Origin: Knufia peltigerae
Taxonomy: Eukaryota; Ascomycota; Eurotiomycetes; Chaetothyriales; Trichomeriaceae
NCBI GenBank assembly: GCA_030247855.1
Contig: JAPDRN010000043.1
Location: 62,001-126,000 of the forward strand
Length of the DNA: 64,000 nt
Direction: 5' to 3'
Positions 1-11,942 of this stretch are shown piece after piece (within the stretch, counting starts at the first letter, position 1; each line of letters begins with the position of its first letter). The notes beneath the pieces are model-generated. The model did no database searches. It was given only the letters and a program-made list of their open reading frames with translations, and was not told where the DNA came from. The translations under genes were made by a program, and so were the position numbers.

Positions 1-1555
1 CAGTTGCTCATTTCCCCCAGGTGAGTATGGGAAGCAATCTCGACTTGTGTGAGGGGAGGCTGCAGGGTAGCTGAATCTGACGAGAGGTCGGTTGGAAACT
101 TGACGCCCCGGTGAAATGACAGCTGCCAGGCTAAGTCAAATTGCAAAGGAGTGTTTCGATATCGCGTGTTGTTGGTCGTTGTTGTTCGCCGGTAGAAGTC
201 AAGGTTCTGGCGGTGCAGAAGAGTGTTTTGAAGAACAGGGGGAAGAAGCCGGTTTCTTTGTTGCGTCCTCGCTAAAATGACGAAGCCACAATCGTTTAAA
301 GGCGTGGCAAGTGTGGAAATCGAAGAGAGCGACAAGTTCGGTACGGAGTGATAGTCGTAACCTGGAGAGCGAGATCAAGGTGCCCTCTTCCTACAATAGA
401 AACGCCTATGGAGGTGTTTGCTGGGCTTGCGTAAACTGCGCCCAGTCGACGCGAAAGTGGCTTAGTCTCAACAGGCTGAACGCATTTGGCGTGTCTCAGG
501 ATCCAGGAACAAGCAAGGCGCAAATACGGGGGAGATGAAACGGCTCTTCTGACTGGCTTGTCAGTTCGTCTCCCTGCGTCGGATCGTCCCTGATTATTGC
601 TTTCGACGAGTCACCGGTGCCAGAAGACACTAGATCCGCGCTTTCGGGGGGTGTTGGCCACCTGGGCTGGACTAATAAAAGCACTCGTGGTCCCTTGCAC
701 TGGACTACTAAAAAACCCTGGCTTCTCTCTCAAACTGGGCATTGTTATGGCATGTCTTTTACCAGGTTTCAGATAACGACTGATTTTATCTTTCTTCCTA
801 CGAGTAGACTGACTCCACAAACAAAGCAATCGAATTGCTAATTAAATAAAGCCGTGATGGCTTCTGTTATTGCTATCGATAGAAAATCATCATTATCATG
901 AGTACTACGGATACACCTGTATGTACAAAATAATCGCTGTCGTGAAAGTCGTAATGGCCTGCTTAGGCCGGGGGCTGGACAAACATTGCCAGCATATAAT
1001 ATACCCTGGGCTACTCGGACAACGAGGATGTAGGACCGAATTCGGCCACAACTGAAACATGGCTTTCTGAAAATCATACCCGTATGCCGTCCACAAATTC
1101 GTGATGGATGTAGGGCGGAGGACGCGGTCATCAAGGTCTGTTGGCGTGCTCTTGAAGCGAGTGACAAGGCGGTGTAGCGAATGTCCAGAACTTCGCCGTG
1201 GTCGAGAGAGTCGAGACTGGCGGAGTTATTGAGTAGGGAATGATCATCATGCAGATCAGTTCGAAGATCACCTCGAAGGTCAGTCTTGCGTGTGTACTCC
1301 GTCATGTACAGTGCAATTCGTTGCTCGACTTTCCAACGTGCATTCTGAAGTACCTGTTGCAGCACGTCTAGAATTCCAGCGAATTCATCCGAGAGGCTCT
1401 GCGAAAAGGCGGAAGTACGCGCCGCGCGATGTGGAGGCTGAAAAGTACAATAGCTTCCGGCACTTCCGGGACCCCGGTCCGCATCGCAATAGTTCTCAGA
1501 TCGACAATTTCTTTGTGTCGATGTCACGCGTCCAACCTAGTGGCTTTCCCTTGTT
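1..1555. other. No supported gene at left edge
   Basis: Several open frames of 60-230 codons are present, but none has a good ATG, splice pattern or recognisable domain. The longest is on the minus strand at 838-1527 and begins at GTG. The stretch probably holds untranslated ends and intergenic DNA of a gene to the left. Confidence 0.4.
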
Positions 1556-1972
1556 CTATGGTGACTGCGCACATAACTCCGGTGCGCTGGAATAAGATCC
1601 GGTGAGGTAGTAGATGAATCTGCAGAGCGAGTTGACAAGGAAGGGCTCGAACCCCCAAAAAAGAGCGTAGACGAGGAAAGCAAGTGCCGCCAGCACCATG
1701 GTGTTGAAGACGAGTTTCTCGGTCGGCGTCATGACATACAGTCCGAAGGTGACTTCATACTGGTAGTAGCGGAGTCGCAGATAGTTTGAGACTTTGGCCG
1801 GCACAGATGTCCGACGCTTGCCCTGGTGGAACGACGTAGAGGTAGAGAGGAGTTGGATGGCGGCCATGGCCATGGGGGAGGAGAAGTAGTTGGCAGAGTT
1901 GGGAGGAGCCGAGTCGATGAAGAGAGGGAAGGGTTCGAGGGAGGGATGGTGACTATAAATGTCGCTCGCCAT
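1556..1972 (-). CDS. Serine palmitoyltransferase small-subunit-like membrane protein
   Basis: Uninterrupted 138-codon frame. The motif YYQYEVTFGLYVMTPTEK (about residues 69-86), followed by one hydrophobic helix (about 88-110), matches the layout of the small activating subunits of serine palmitoyltransferase (ssSPT/Tsc3-like, SPT_ssu-like family): an aromatic YYQY stretch, a Pro-Thr/Trp-Glu pair, then a single membrane span. The family binds the LCB1/LCB2 dimer in the endoplasmic reticulum, stimulates the first step of sphingolipid synthesis and can influence acyl-CoA choice. The 138 residues are longer than the roughly 70-80 of animal subunits because of a Ser/Pro-rich N-terminal arm of about 65 residues. 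The frame stays open to a TTG at 1993, but the first ATG is at 1972 (MASDIY). The family call is by motif memory; the function is inferred. Confidence 0.7.
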   Translation of the reverse strand: MASDIYSHHPSLEPFPLFIDSAPPNSANYFSSPMAMAAIQLLSTSTSFHQGKRRTSVPAKVSNYLRLRYYQYEVTFGLYVMTPTEKLVFNTMVLAALAFLVYALFWGFEPFLVNSLCRFIYYLTGSYSSAPELCAQSP

Positions 1973-3304
1973 ATCCGTAATCGACTGAGGCAACAGTCAA
2001 GAAAGAGGAAAACGGGGTCGCTGACAACGGCGGCGGTCCTTTGGGTACTCGTACTGTATGTACTGCGTGTGTACGAGTACAACAGGTGAATCGGCCAGAA
2101 CCGATAGCAGTCTTTAATTGCAGACGGAGGAGTCGCTGAGGCCAAAAGGAGGATTGAGCGTCGGATGACAAATGAGGATTCCGCTTGGGGACGGGGCTAC
2201 AGATGTTCCCAAAAGAATTATTGTGCAATCTGCGAAGATATGAAGCCGGTTGTTCGAGGAGGAAAAGGGCATAAAAAATACGGAGGAGAAGTGGTGGGTG
2301 GTTGTGGTGATGATAGTGGTGGTACTCGTAGCGTGTATGCAAGAGTAGTCGGTTGATAGTGTGTAGAGACTGATGTCGGGAACAAGGCTTCAACACCACC
2401 TATCCATGACCTTTTACTCCGTAGTCACCGCATGAGATGGAGAACGCTGTCACCAACAACCTACTGTACTGTATGTTAAATACCAGAAAAGATCCATTCA
2501 TACATCTTCCGCGCTCATCCCTACTGGCCTCTTCATCCTTCAGGGTCGGCCGGGATCTACGGCACAACGGCGTGTAATTCTGCTGACCGGCAAACGAAGC
2601 GCTCATTTCTGCTGATTACGGAGTATTATTGCAGTGACAGCTCGTTAAGTTTTCCCAGCCAGGCGGGATGCCGGATACTGATCTCATGGGGTGGAGTTGA
2701 TGACCTGATTGTGATGCATGCATCATGCAGCGAAAATGGGCAGATGACGGGATTATGGAAGCCAAAGAATACTCCATACGAGGAGTATCTTTTACTTCGG
2801 AATCGCCTATCTCAAGAGCCTCAAAAAAGCCGCATCCGTCACTTCCAGAAACTTTGTGCCGGATGGTTTTCTCGAATACTCCCATACTTCCTCCATTTCT
2901 TTCTCTACCGCGAAGACTTGGATTCCTTGTCCTTGAACCAATTCTACCAAGATCTTCTCTCGTTCATCATGAGAATTGTCGTCATGATTCTGGCTCTGGT
3001 TGTACTATAGTTGTCGCGATATGTGGGCTTTTTATTGGCACAATATTACGGGAACAATCGAGGCTCTGCACTCCAAAGGTTCCGCAACATCCGTCGGTTG
3101 TATCCATATCTCCATCATCGCTTGCTTGGTCCTGGTACACCGAGTCATCTCCGTCACGCTTGGAATAACGTAATCAGATCGTTGAGATTCTTTGAACCCT
3201 TCTCAACGACGGAGTACTCGTACACATGCAGTTATTACCATCTTCCAATATTCGCCTCCTTTCACGCCGGGGATTCCCAGTTGCCCTGCCGTAACCATCC
3301 ACCG
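1973..3304. other. Intergenic, no supported gene
   Basis: Short overlapping frames only. Contains one copy of the dispersed TACGGAGTA motif near 2617-2625. It includes the upstream region of the small-subunit gene and the 3' side of the next gene. Confidence 0.5.
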
Positions 3305-5985
3305 TTACCTTGCCAGCGGAGGCAGATTCAGATCAAAGTCTTCATTCTCACTGGCCATCCGGCCCACGATACAGTTCAGCTCATTTGCCACTATTAACCC
3401 CGGAAAACGGTGTGGTGTTCGGTGTGTTTCCAGATGCGCCATGAAGGTATCAAGGCCGCTGAATGTCGGCGTTTGCTCATCCGGATGCATATCAGGTGTC
3501 AGCCAGCCCTTCGCTATCCCTTCCGCACAGCAGAAATAACAGCCGTACGCATCGTTGCTGTTGTTCAAGTCGCTACGGCTTTCCTTGTTGAGGACGTGAC
3601 TTTTGGCAAGGAATGCCCATCGGTACTGGATACCCTCGGGTGAGGTTCTAACCCTTGTGTCGAAAGTCTTTTCCCGCTTGATAGCTCCTCGACCTCCACT
3701 GGGAAGAGCCGCCGACACTGTTGCTGGCCCTGCAAAGTTGCATTTTGTGCACTGGAAGAACCACTCGTGCTCCTTTCTTGGCTTTCTATGCTCTAACTTG
3801 AAGCCCTTTTTTCGACCACTAAGTTGCTGTCGCACGGCTCCTTTGCAGAAACCCGCCAGGTTAGATTCACATGGTAGGTTTAGCTCTGATCGAGACGCTT
3901 GTAAATGAGGCGAGCCTGGTGCCCTCATCGCTGACTCCAAGGAAGCTGTGACTGGATCCATCCCCGGCCATGGCACGTTCGCCCTAGCTATGCTTGTTTG
4001 TCCCCCTAGAACGGGGCTGCTGGCCAGCTCTGACGAGTGAACTGGAGGAGGCGGGGTTTGTGGCTTAACGTATCGAGGTTGATCATCGACTTGCGCTTTC
4101 GGTGCGCTAGAACTGTTCTTGTGAATGACGCCAATAATGCCAGGGGGGAGCGCCTTTTTAAGGGTGAAGCCGCTTATTCTGGAGCTCGCTGAACTGGACG
4201 ATTGCATTGATAATGGCCTGGATGTTGAGGATCCTGAGAGAACCTATCTACTGTGAGCGCTCTGTATGTACCATACCTCTGGCCATCATACATACCCTCG
4301 TCGGAACAGGGTTGTTCAAAGTCAACATGTTCACTAAGCCTGCACCATTGAGTGCGGGCCGGTAAGTCCCTGTATAAATAGGATCTGGCTCCCCTTGTGC
4401 TGTCGGCCAGGTGGAGTGTGACAACAGCCAGGAAGGCTGTGTTTGTTGGTTACACCCTTGCATATAGCCTTGCGGATTGAGTGGTGGTAATGAGTGCCAC
4501 TCCCCACCCGCTGACACCACACATTCCAGCGTACTGTATTCAGGGTTTAGAGGTACAGGTACAGGACCTTGTTGATTTACTTCCAGTGGTGCAATTGTTC
4601 CCGACGTAATGCCGTTGTCGGGTTTGAGCACCGACGACGCTGCTACAACAGGAACTTGGCTGGTGTTAGTCAAGGATCCAGGAATACGTGGAGATGATCG
4701 ACCTGAACTCTGGATGTCATGGCCACTCGTAGTAGGAGATAGCCGCAAGTCTGCTTCTTCAGCATCATGGATGTGTTCGACGAGAGGTGTCAAGCCCAAT
4801 GAGTAGAAAGGCAAGTCACGCCTTGGCACGGAATTGGTCGTCATGACAGCTCTCTCATCGCCCATGTTCATGCCCTCGTTGAGGCTCTTTCCAACTGGAT
4901 CGAGACTTGGACTTTGACTCGAGTGGCGCTGTACAGGAGGCGGACGTTTAAGCATGACATCTCCCTCAGGCTCCAGGCCCTTATGTGGCTCTCGCTCGCT
5001 CGAGTAGGAGAAAGCTGAAGTCAGAGACATTCGTCGATGTGGCTGATGCCCGTTGGATGGCTTTCGATCACCTTCGACAGCGGTTCTCGTACTGTAGCTG
5101 GCGAATGAGGTGCTGGATCGGCTGTCCCAAGGTGTCCCTCCTGTTGATGAATTCGTGCTCTGGCTACTGGAATAAGCTAAAGTATTCGAGGCCGCCTGCT
5201 GCTCGGCCTCGCCACAATATGACCTGGACATTTCTTTCATCGAAGCTGCAGCAGTTGACATACGCTGATATAGCTGGCCGAGACATACTGTGGCATTGAC
5301 TCGGCTGTCGTCAGAAGTCTCTTTCAGCATTCGAAGATCTAGTGATGCATCGTCCATGAACACTTCACGCAAATGCGTGATGACCTTTTGAAGAGTGATG
5401 ACAACATCTCTCATCTGTTCTCGTGCGACAGCATCGCCGCGAGCGTATGTCTCGCCGAATCGGCGGAAGTCGTGGTCATATTGGCTTTGGACAGTGATCG
5501 AACCCAGCGACAGTGAGGTCTCAAAGTCCTTGATCAGATCCTCAGGAACAATGAACTCTTCTGATGTGGCAGCCTTCTGCCGTAGCCGCTGCACCAATTT
5601 CGCAGCATCGAGAAATGCTCTGACGACTGTTGAAAAGTTCCAATTAGTCAGCTATCATCAAGTACAAGTACAAGTACTAGGTAGGCATATCCGAACATGT
5701 CAGTCAGAGGGGTGTATGACGAGTGATAAAGTGCTGCAGGAAGAGCCGTGTATGGCCCTGTCGATGACAAATTGTGGCCGAGGTTGTCTTGGTGTTCATT
5801 AGTATCTCGCTCGGAGTCTGTGTGGTCGAGGCATGGCGTGGAAATCGGGGGTCGGTTGAGTCCCACCTCGATGCAGACAATATTGTATTCGAGCATGAAC
5901 TGCGAATACAAAGAGATAGTAAGATAAGAATGAGCCTACTCAACTCACCTGTCTGAACACACAACTCGATAGAAAGAACGTCCAT
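3305..5985 (-). CDS. Uncharacterised fungal protein with C-terminal Cys/His cluster
   Basis: Proposed exons 5985-5949, 5626-4277 and 4233-3305 give 771 residues. The first exon ends ACAG|GTGAGT and joins TTTTCAACAG|TC in phase, giving a smooth N terminus (MDVLSIELCVQ, then VVRAFLDAAKL). The second intron is only 43 nt (GTATGG...CTCAG) and keeps the frame. The first 150 residues look helical. The middle is long, Ser/Pro-rich and probably disordered. The C terminus has CTKC, then CYFCC, then an H-x4-H pair (FMAHLETHR), which suggests an atypical zinc-binding module. No named domain is recognised and no function is proposed. The 43-nt intron is at the short end for such fungi, so that junction is the least secure part of the model. 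Confidence 0.65.
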
Positions 5986-8695
5986 GCTGTGGAGGTTATG
6001 GCTGGCAGAACGTCGAGTGCGCTGCCAGATTGATATTCAGGCTTGAAAGATCATATCAATTGACTAGCCGGCTAACACTTGACTCAACCGCGACTGGCCA
6101 CGGAAGGGATTAAGAGGTACAATGGAAGTTTCTGCAAGCAAAGAAGGAAAAAGACGACAAGGGGCCTTGAAAGGCACGAGGGGGGATCCTTCCATTTTGA
6201 AAGCTGAGGCTGCCTGGCCGTGCTGCTAGACGGACATCCTTGCCAAAAGTCCCAACGAGCCATCGTATGGCACTTGCAGGCGATGTGTACCCCATTTGGG
6301 CTTTTCGTAGCGAATGGAGGGGTTTAGCCAGCCAGAGAGGGCTGAGTTGGGTGGTTCGACAGGTTCGACCACAGCATGGAAGCATCGTTCGTCATGTTGA
6401 TACCATGTGGGAGATAAGCCAGCCCAGGAGCCGCTGAGGTGGGCTGTCTTGTGGCTTGCAAGACAACGGATAAACATGCGAGCCTCGAGGCGAGAAATAT
6501 GCAAACTATCGAACTTGTGATACGCCGCGTCGACACCCATCTTCTTTAGTTCTGCCAATCGGCGGCAAGGCTGCAGGCTGATGGTGAAGAGAAACGAACG
6601 AAGACCGTGGTACAAGGCGTCGTTAGTGTGTAAACGCCCGGTCAGCGAAGGAAAATATCCATTGGACACAGGAGGCGCACTGCAGCCTTGTATCCCTTGG
6701 CCTGCAGAACTAATGCCTTGGTGTCAAGCCCAGTGTGTCTGCGTGTAGGAGGCAAGGCAGCTGAAAGTCCGTATCAAGGATGAAGAATGAATCATCAGTG
6801 TTGAGAGCATTTCGCTTGTCCAGGGGTTTATGTCAAATAGGGGCTACCATGGTTCTAGACTCTCTGCCCCAGGATAACAACAACGCCGCGTTTGGTGTTT
6901 TTCAGGAGAAGTGCCAATTCGCCAGAGGGAGCCATTCCAGCTCCGCTCGCAGAATCCAGCAATTCTGCAGCTCATTCAAGACCTTCTCGACGACCCTAGA
7001 ACTCGATCTAGGGTTCTACCAAGTTATGGAGTGCTCCGTAGGTCACAGCAAATTCTCTGGAGACTGCGGTCACAAGTCCATTGATTGGCAGGTCCGATAC
7101 GGTGTAGTGTCCAATCTCTCGCCAAGTGAAAATATGCACATTGTCAACAATCAATGTAGCAGCATGTGGACGGAAATGGTCACTCACCGTTTCTTTAAAG
7201 ACTCGTCTTCAACGGCTTTACGATCGTCGACACCCGCTCACTACCTTTATCACCTCTTATGACACCTTGATTGAATGCGATGTTGCGGCTGTCTAGGATT
7301 TTTACGAACTGTGATACCGCATATGCAGCAAACACACTCCCTGGGCTCCGAAGTCAACGTTCCAGCTGTGATATGGTCTCAAATTCTACTCGCTTATTCT
7401 GGTTGGGACCGACATCGTGTAACATGAGAGCAGCGCCACCCAACTGCTGTCACAGCCGTATCGATTCATGGCGATCCCGTACACGTTCGCCGACCGTACC
7501 TGTGGACATCAACTGAGCCAAATGTTGTGGACTTGTTATGGCTCTTTGGTCGATCATGAAAGGGAACAAAGCCGTCCTTGTCCTACGTCGGAGTCAGCGC
7601 CCTTGTGTAACGTTGATCCAGACAAGCTGTAAGGAGTAAACTTACAGTACCATCATCGTCGCACCTCCGGTGTTCAAGAACCCGTTAGTTTTCTCAAAAA
7701 CATCCCGGGACAGTCTTTTGACAGGTTACGCCCCAACCTCCACAACCGACATAGTCGTGTCGTCGCTAGCGAGCAACCTTACCGGCCAATTTTGCGAAAG
7801 CTGACCATCATTACTGTAGCGTCGCTCGCCGAATGATATTCTACGATCCAGGGAGTTAATTCTAAGCTTGTTTCATACAGAACGTCATGTGTAAGTTGCA
7901 CAATTGCAGGCCCAAGACCAAATCAATGTTATGGCCCTGCCTGCCTTGGTGAGCTGGAAGTCCATTGGCGGCTGAACGAACCCCACAGCATGGCACTTAT
8001 GTACATATAAGATTGAGATGAAAATGTATTGCCGACTGTCGACGTCAAATGCCTTTGGGGGAAAGGGTCTTGCAAAGACCTGCACACCTGAATTGACGAT
8101 CTTGATCATGTGGTGTAATCTTATCTTCCCGATACCTCATCAGACTTGATGAGGTACCTAGTATCGACTGTATGCACAAATTCACACAGCGGAACATGGA
8201 GAAGTGTGGCTCATCATCCACTGCCATGAATGCCTGGCCGCGAAGTTGTTCATTCCAAGTCAGAGCATTTGTGTGACGCGTGATACTGTTCGCTCTTACC
8301 GGACACTAATTTGGCAAGCCAAATCGCTTCGGAAGGGGGAATAAAGTACACTCATGCTGTACTTACAAATGACTTTATCGCGTCAGGGATTCGAAGATTA
8401 AACAAATGTTGTGTGATAATTGCTGAAGATTGCTATTGATGTATCTCTCAGAGGTATTGCCACTAAAGTGTTCCACCGGAGTTAAACAATACGGTCGTCT
8501 ATATAGTTCATTTGACGCAATGCCTATCGAAGCTCTCCAAGTTCTCTAATCAAGAGAATCTGTCGTGTGAGCACAAAGCAGAGCACATGCGAATCGAAAT
8601 GACTAGGTCTAGCCGATAATACCTGCCGCATGAGATGTACACCTGAAATTGTTGTTGGCGTTGACGATGTGACAAATGCTCGCAAAAGCTGAACA
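5986..8695. other. 2.7 kb without a supported gene
   Basis: Open frames at 6226-6669 (-) and 6780-7262 (+) are interrupted shortly outside, have weak or no ATG logic and resemble nothing I recognise. Stretches of frame-shifting coding-like sequence around 6900-7500 may be gene debris, but I cannot name a family. Confidence 0.4.
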
Positions 8696-10549
8696 ATGAA
8701 GACATACTTTTCGTCGCCCAGGGCTGCCGCAAGTGGCACGCACGGCTATCTCAAGGCACGAAGCGCACCACTCCGGTGTGCTCACTCCAGCTCAAGGCAA
8801 CGTGTAACCGATTTTTGGATCCCAACAGTCAACGTCCACAAACATGAGGAAGCTCCGGACGCCACGCAGCTCCTCATCAGAGCGGGATACCTCCGACAAG
8901 CCTACGCTGGCATCTTTCAGATGCTGCCTCTCGGCCTGCGTGTGCAAGAGAAGCTAGAGCGCTTGATCGACAAGCACATGCGATCGGTCAAGGCTTCAAA
9001 AGTCTCCTTGTCATCACTGTCCTCGAAAGCATTATGGCAGAAATCCGGACGCTGGAAACCGGGCGCCGAGTTTTTCGCTTTCAAGGACCGCAAAGATTCC
9101 GAGTGGCTCTTGACTCCCACACACGAAGAAGAAATCACGACCTTAGTAGCCGGCCTGGTGCAGACCCGTCAGCAACTACCTGTACGCTTATACCAGATCG
9201 GCCGCAAATATCGGGACGAGAAACGCCCTCGAGGTGGTCTCCTCAGAGGACGAGAGTTCCTCATGAAGGACCTGTACACCTTTGATGCGACTCCGAAAGA
9301 AGCACATGCAACATACGACGATATTCGAGGCGCATATCGTAGGTTTCTCGACGAACTTACGGTTCCGTACACAGAAGCCAGAGCAGTGTCTGGAGACATG
9401 GGCGGAAATCTCAGTCATGAGTACCATTTCCCAAATACCGCGGGGGAGGACATCGTGATCACTTGTACGAATTGTGACTATGCGCGGAATGAAGAGTTCT
9501 CTCGACAACCTACCTGCTCAGCGGAAATAATCAAAGATCTCCCGACGGCGAATTCTACAAATACTCGACCGCTTCTCCAAGAAGACTACCTTAGCCCTGA
9601 CGGACAAAGTCTCATACGTGCAGTAGCACCACACCCGACCACTATGTTCTCTGCCGTTGCGCAGCATGACCAGTCCTTGAACTCTTATGCTATCAAAGCC
9701 GCGTTGAACGGGATCGTCGAAATTGATTCGGGATTAGAAAGTCCCCACGCTTTATTCGAGAAGAACGTGTCCTCATTGTCGAGTTCGGGGAATGGGACTC
9801 AAAAACTATCCATATATTACCTTCTTGATACCCAGATCGAGCCTGAATCCGCTCAGGCCTTGATAGCCTCAGACATGGATCGGTTTAGCTCTGAGGGTGT
9901 GGATTTCTACCTCGTCAAAATCCCCCTGAATTCAACACAAGGCATCAACCTGCTCAAACACCAAACAGGGGACCCGTGCCCAGACTGTGGTACAGGTACC
10001 CTCCAACTCAACAAGGCCATCGAGGTCGGCCATACCTTCCACCTCGGCACCCGCTACAGCTCGAAGCTAGGCCTGACCAGCCGACTCGACAACGCCCAGG
10101 ATCCCGTCCCGGTCGAAATGGGCTGCCACGGGATCGGCGTGTCTCGGCTCATCGCGGCCGTGGCGTCTTGTCTGTCTGACGAGTCTGGGCTCAATTGGCC
10201 TCGTGTCATCGCGCCATTTGAAGCCGTGATCATCGTGCAAAAGTCTCACGGGGGCCGTGTCCAAGCGGCGGAACAGATCTACGACGAGCTCGCCACGTCG
10301 AGCTCGAGCCCCAGTCCGAGTCCAAATGCCACGGTGGCGGTGGACGTCCTTCTCGATGACCGCCAAGATCAAGGCCTGGGGTGGAAATTGAAGGATGCAG
10401 ATGCCATAGGGTACCCGGTCATCATCGTGGTCGGGAGATCCTTTGACACGGGCAAAGTCGAGGTACAATGCCGGCGGTTGAAAATCAAACGAGATGTCGA
10501 AGTTGCTGCCGTAGCCGGGTTTGTGAGAGACCTCCTCCAAAAGCTGTAG
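8696..10549 (+). CDS. AIM10: Mitochondrial prolyl-tRNA synthetase
   Basis: Single-exon frame of 617 residues. It charges tRNA-Pro with proline, most likely in mitochondria: the protein is of the bacterial/organellar class II type (yeast Aim10, human PARS2), with a basic, Ser/Ala-rich leader of about 40 residues before the first core motif. Class II motif 2 is seen at about residues 169-190 (GRKYRDEKRPRGG, then FLMKDLYTFD), and motif 3 at about 476-486 (GCHGIGVSRL). A shortened insertion domain lies between them (Cys pair in CTNCDYAR), and the C terminus has an anticodon-binding fold (VIIVQKS ... VLLDDR). The start at 8696 is the first ATG of the frame and supplies the leader. Family identity is sure; mitochondrial location is inferred. 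Confidence 0.93.
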   Translation: MKTYFSSPRAAASGTHGYLKARSAPLRCAHSSSRQRVTDFWIPTVNVHKHEEAPDATQLLIRAGYLRQAYAGIFQMLPLGLRVQEKLERLIDKHMRSVKASKVSLSSLSSKALWQKSGRWKPGAEFFAFKDRKDSEWLLTPTHEEEITTLVAGLVQTRQQLPVRLYQIGRKYRDEKRPRGGLLRGREFLMKDLYTFDATPKEAHATYDDIRGAYRRFLDELTVPYTEARAVSGDMGGNLSHEYHFPNTAGEDIVITCTNCDYARNEEFSRQPTCSAEIIKDLPTANSTNTRPLLQEDYLSPDGQSLIRAVAPHPTTMFSAVAQHDQSLNSYAIKAALNGIVEIDSGLESPHALFEKNVSSLSSSGNGTQKLSIYYLLDTQIEPESAQALIASDMDRFSSEGVDFYLVKIPLNSTQGINLLKHQTGDPCPDCGTGTLQLNKAIEVGHTFHLGTRYSSKLGLTSRLDNAQDPVPVEMGCHGIGVSRLIAAVASCLSDESGLNWPRVIAPFEAVIIVQKSHGGRVQAAEQIYDELATSSSSPSPSPNATVAVDVLLDDRQDQGLGWKLKDADAIGYPVIIVVGRSFDTGKVEVQCRRLKIKRDVEVAAVAGFVRDLLQKL

Positions 10550-10975
10550 AGGTTCACATTGTAATGTGTACATGTGTGTATATATAGTCAAAACAGATAC
10601 CCCTCTCGTAATATTGTAGAGAAATTGGCCAAAAGGAGACTTTGACTCTGATCTGTTCCAAGAATCTCATTCTAGTCAAGACATCTTTATGGATTGGAGC
10701 GCGAACGGAATCACTGTGTTGAAATCTACTGGGCACTCCGTACTCGGTTGAAATCGCAGCCTTGTCAGCACGTGGCTGGGTCAGGTATTTTAGTTTCCCC
10801 GCAGCCTCGCCATGTCACCTCACCAAAATTTCCATTCTTGAGCAATGCAGCAAGGCCGCACGTACATCACCGGTTCATATTCTACACTCGTCATTTACAC
10901 GGCCCGAGACCACCGACGACCCTTCAACGACACACGACCGTCGGGGACTGTTTCACAACTCAAAAAGACGCAACC
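10550..10975. other. Spacer between prolyl-tRNA synthetase and prefoldin genes
   Basis: 426 nt between two plus-strand genes. It must hold the terminator of the synthetase gene and the promoter and leader of the prefoldin gene. One ACTCCGTACTCGG copy of the dispersed motif lies near 10735-10747. No gene is seen. Confidence 0.5.
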
Positions 10976-11723
10976 ATGTCCCAACAAGGCGGTGTCGACG
11001 TGTCGACACTCTCCGTGCAACAACTCTCGGCCCTCCAAGCAAGACTGTCTCAAGAACTCGAACATCTGAGCTCCTCGTACCAGCGCTTGCGGGCGGCCCA
11101 GTCCCGCTTCAGAGATTGTATAAGGAGTATCAAGGACGGAATCCAGGGCAAGAGTGGAGGTGTGTGTTGCTTTGATGAACTGCTTGTCGCTCCTCCATCA
11201 CTCACCATCCTGGTCCAACTAACTGACTGACTAACTACTGGTCTTACAGATACACCACTCCTAATCCCATTGACGACATCTCTCTACGTCCCTGCGACGC
11301 TTGCGGGTTCTACTCCTACTCCTACTTCGACATTCCCCGACAAATCCTCAACTAAAAAGGCAAGCGTTCTAGTCGACGTGGGAACGGGGTTCTTTGTAGA
11401 GAAATCCCCAGAAGATGGCATCAGTTTCTACAAGGGAAAAGTGGACGACTTGACCAAGAATCTAGCAGAGATTGAAAAGGCCGTTGGAGGAAAAAATGAG
11501 AATCTGAGAGTAATTGAAGATGGTAAGTGCTGCCCATCCGAGTACCCAACCATACCCATGCGCGCTTATTTTGGGCACCGGAAAAACAAACACCGCCTTA
11601 TCTGCAAACCCCAGTCACTGACACCTCCCTTCCCGTGCAGTGCTGAGGCAGAAAATGCTCGCCGAGCAAGCGGGCGGCTCAGGTGCAAGTCGAGCACAAC
11701 AAGCACAAGCAAGTGCTGGATAA
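10976..11723 (+). CDS. GIM5: Prefoldin subunit 5
   Basis: Exons 10976-11159, 11250-11522 and 11641-11723 encode 179 residues. All junctions are in frame (GGAG|GTGTGT ... TTACAG; GATG|GTAAGT ... GTGCAG). The protein has the prefoldin alpha-class layout: an N-terminal coiled coil (LSVQQLSALQARLSQELEHL), a central beta-hairpin segment with PLTTSLYVPATL and VLVDVGTGFFVEK, and a C-terminal coiled coil (FYKGKVDDLTKNLAEIEKAV). It acts in the cytosolic hexamer that hands unfolded actin and tubulin to the chaperonin CCT. A Thr/Pro/Ser-rich insert sits between the two hairpin strands. The gene is convergent with the next one, with about 220 nt between stop codons. Confidence 0.93.
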
Positions 11724-11942
11724 AACCGGAACCCATGACCTGTCGGGTCAATCTCCCTACGGATAGTGAACGTCTTCCATGAGTTCACAAAGACCTTTCT
11801 TTCCCGCAGCTCTGCATGTAGCATTCCTCACGGAAAATACAGCCCAGAACCAAATTCATCGCTTTTGTGTCAATTCTCAAAAATATCGTGTGCGTGCGTA
11901 TGAGTGTATCAAATACCTGAAGTCACTGCGCATGTCTGTTCT

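Noticed and set aside
838..1527. 229-codon minus-strand frame
   Set aside because: Starts at GTG, has no recognisable domain and its ends are low in coding character. No splice extension restored a known protein.
1640..1660. GGTTCGAGCCC-like tRNA B-box on the minus strand
   Set aside because: It lies inside the serine palmitoyltransferase small-subunit-like coding frame and no cloverleaf arms or A-box fit around it.
4207..4296. Alternative donor GTATGT at 4295 for intron 2 of the 771-residue gene
   Set aside because: With the available acceptors it breaks the frame of the last exon; donor 4276 with acceptor 4234 keeps it.
6226..6669. 147-codon minus-strand frame
   Set aside because: Begins at GTG, no upstream exon found, no family recognised.
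6780..7262. 160-codon plus-strand frame starting with ATG
   Set aside because: Composition is Ser/Cys-rich and unlike a folded protein. Other frames over the same bases look equally coding-like, so it is at best debris.
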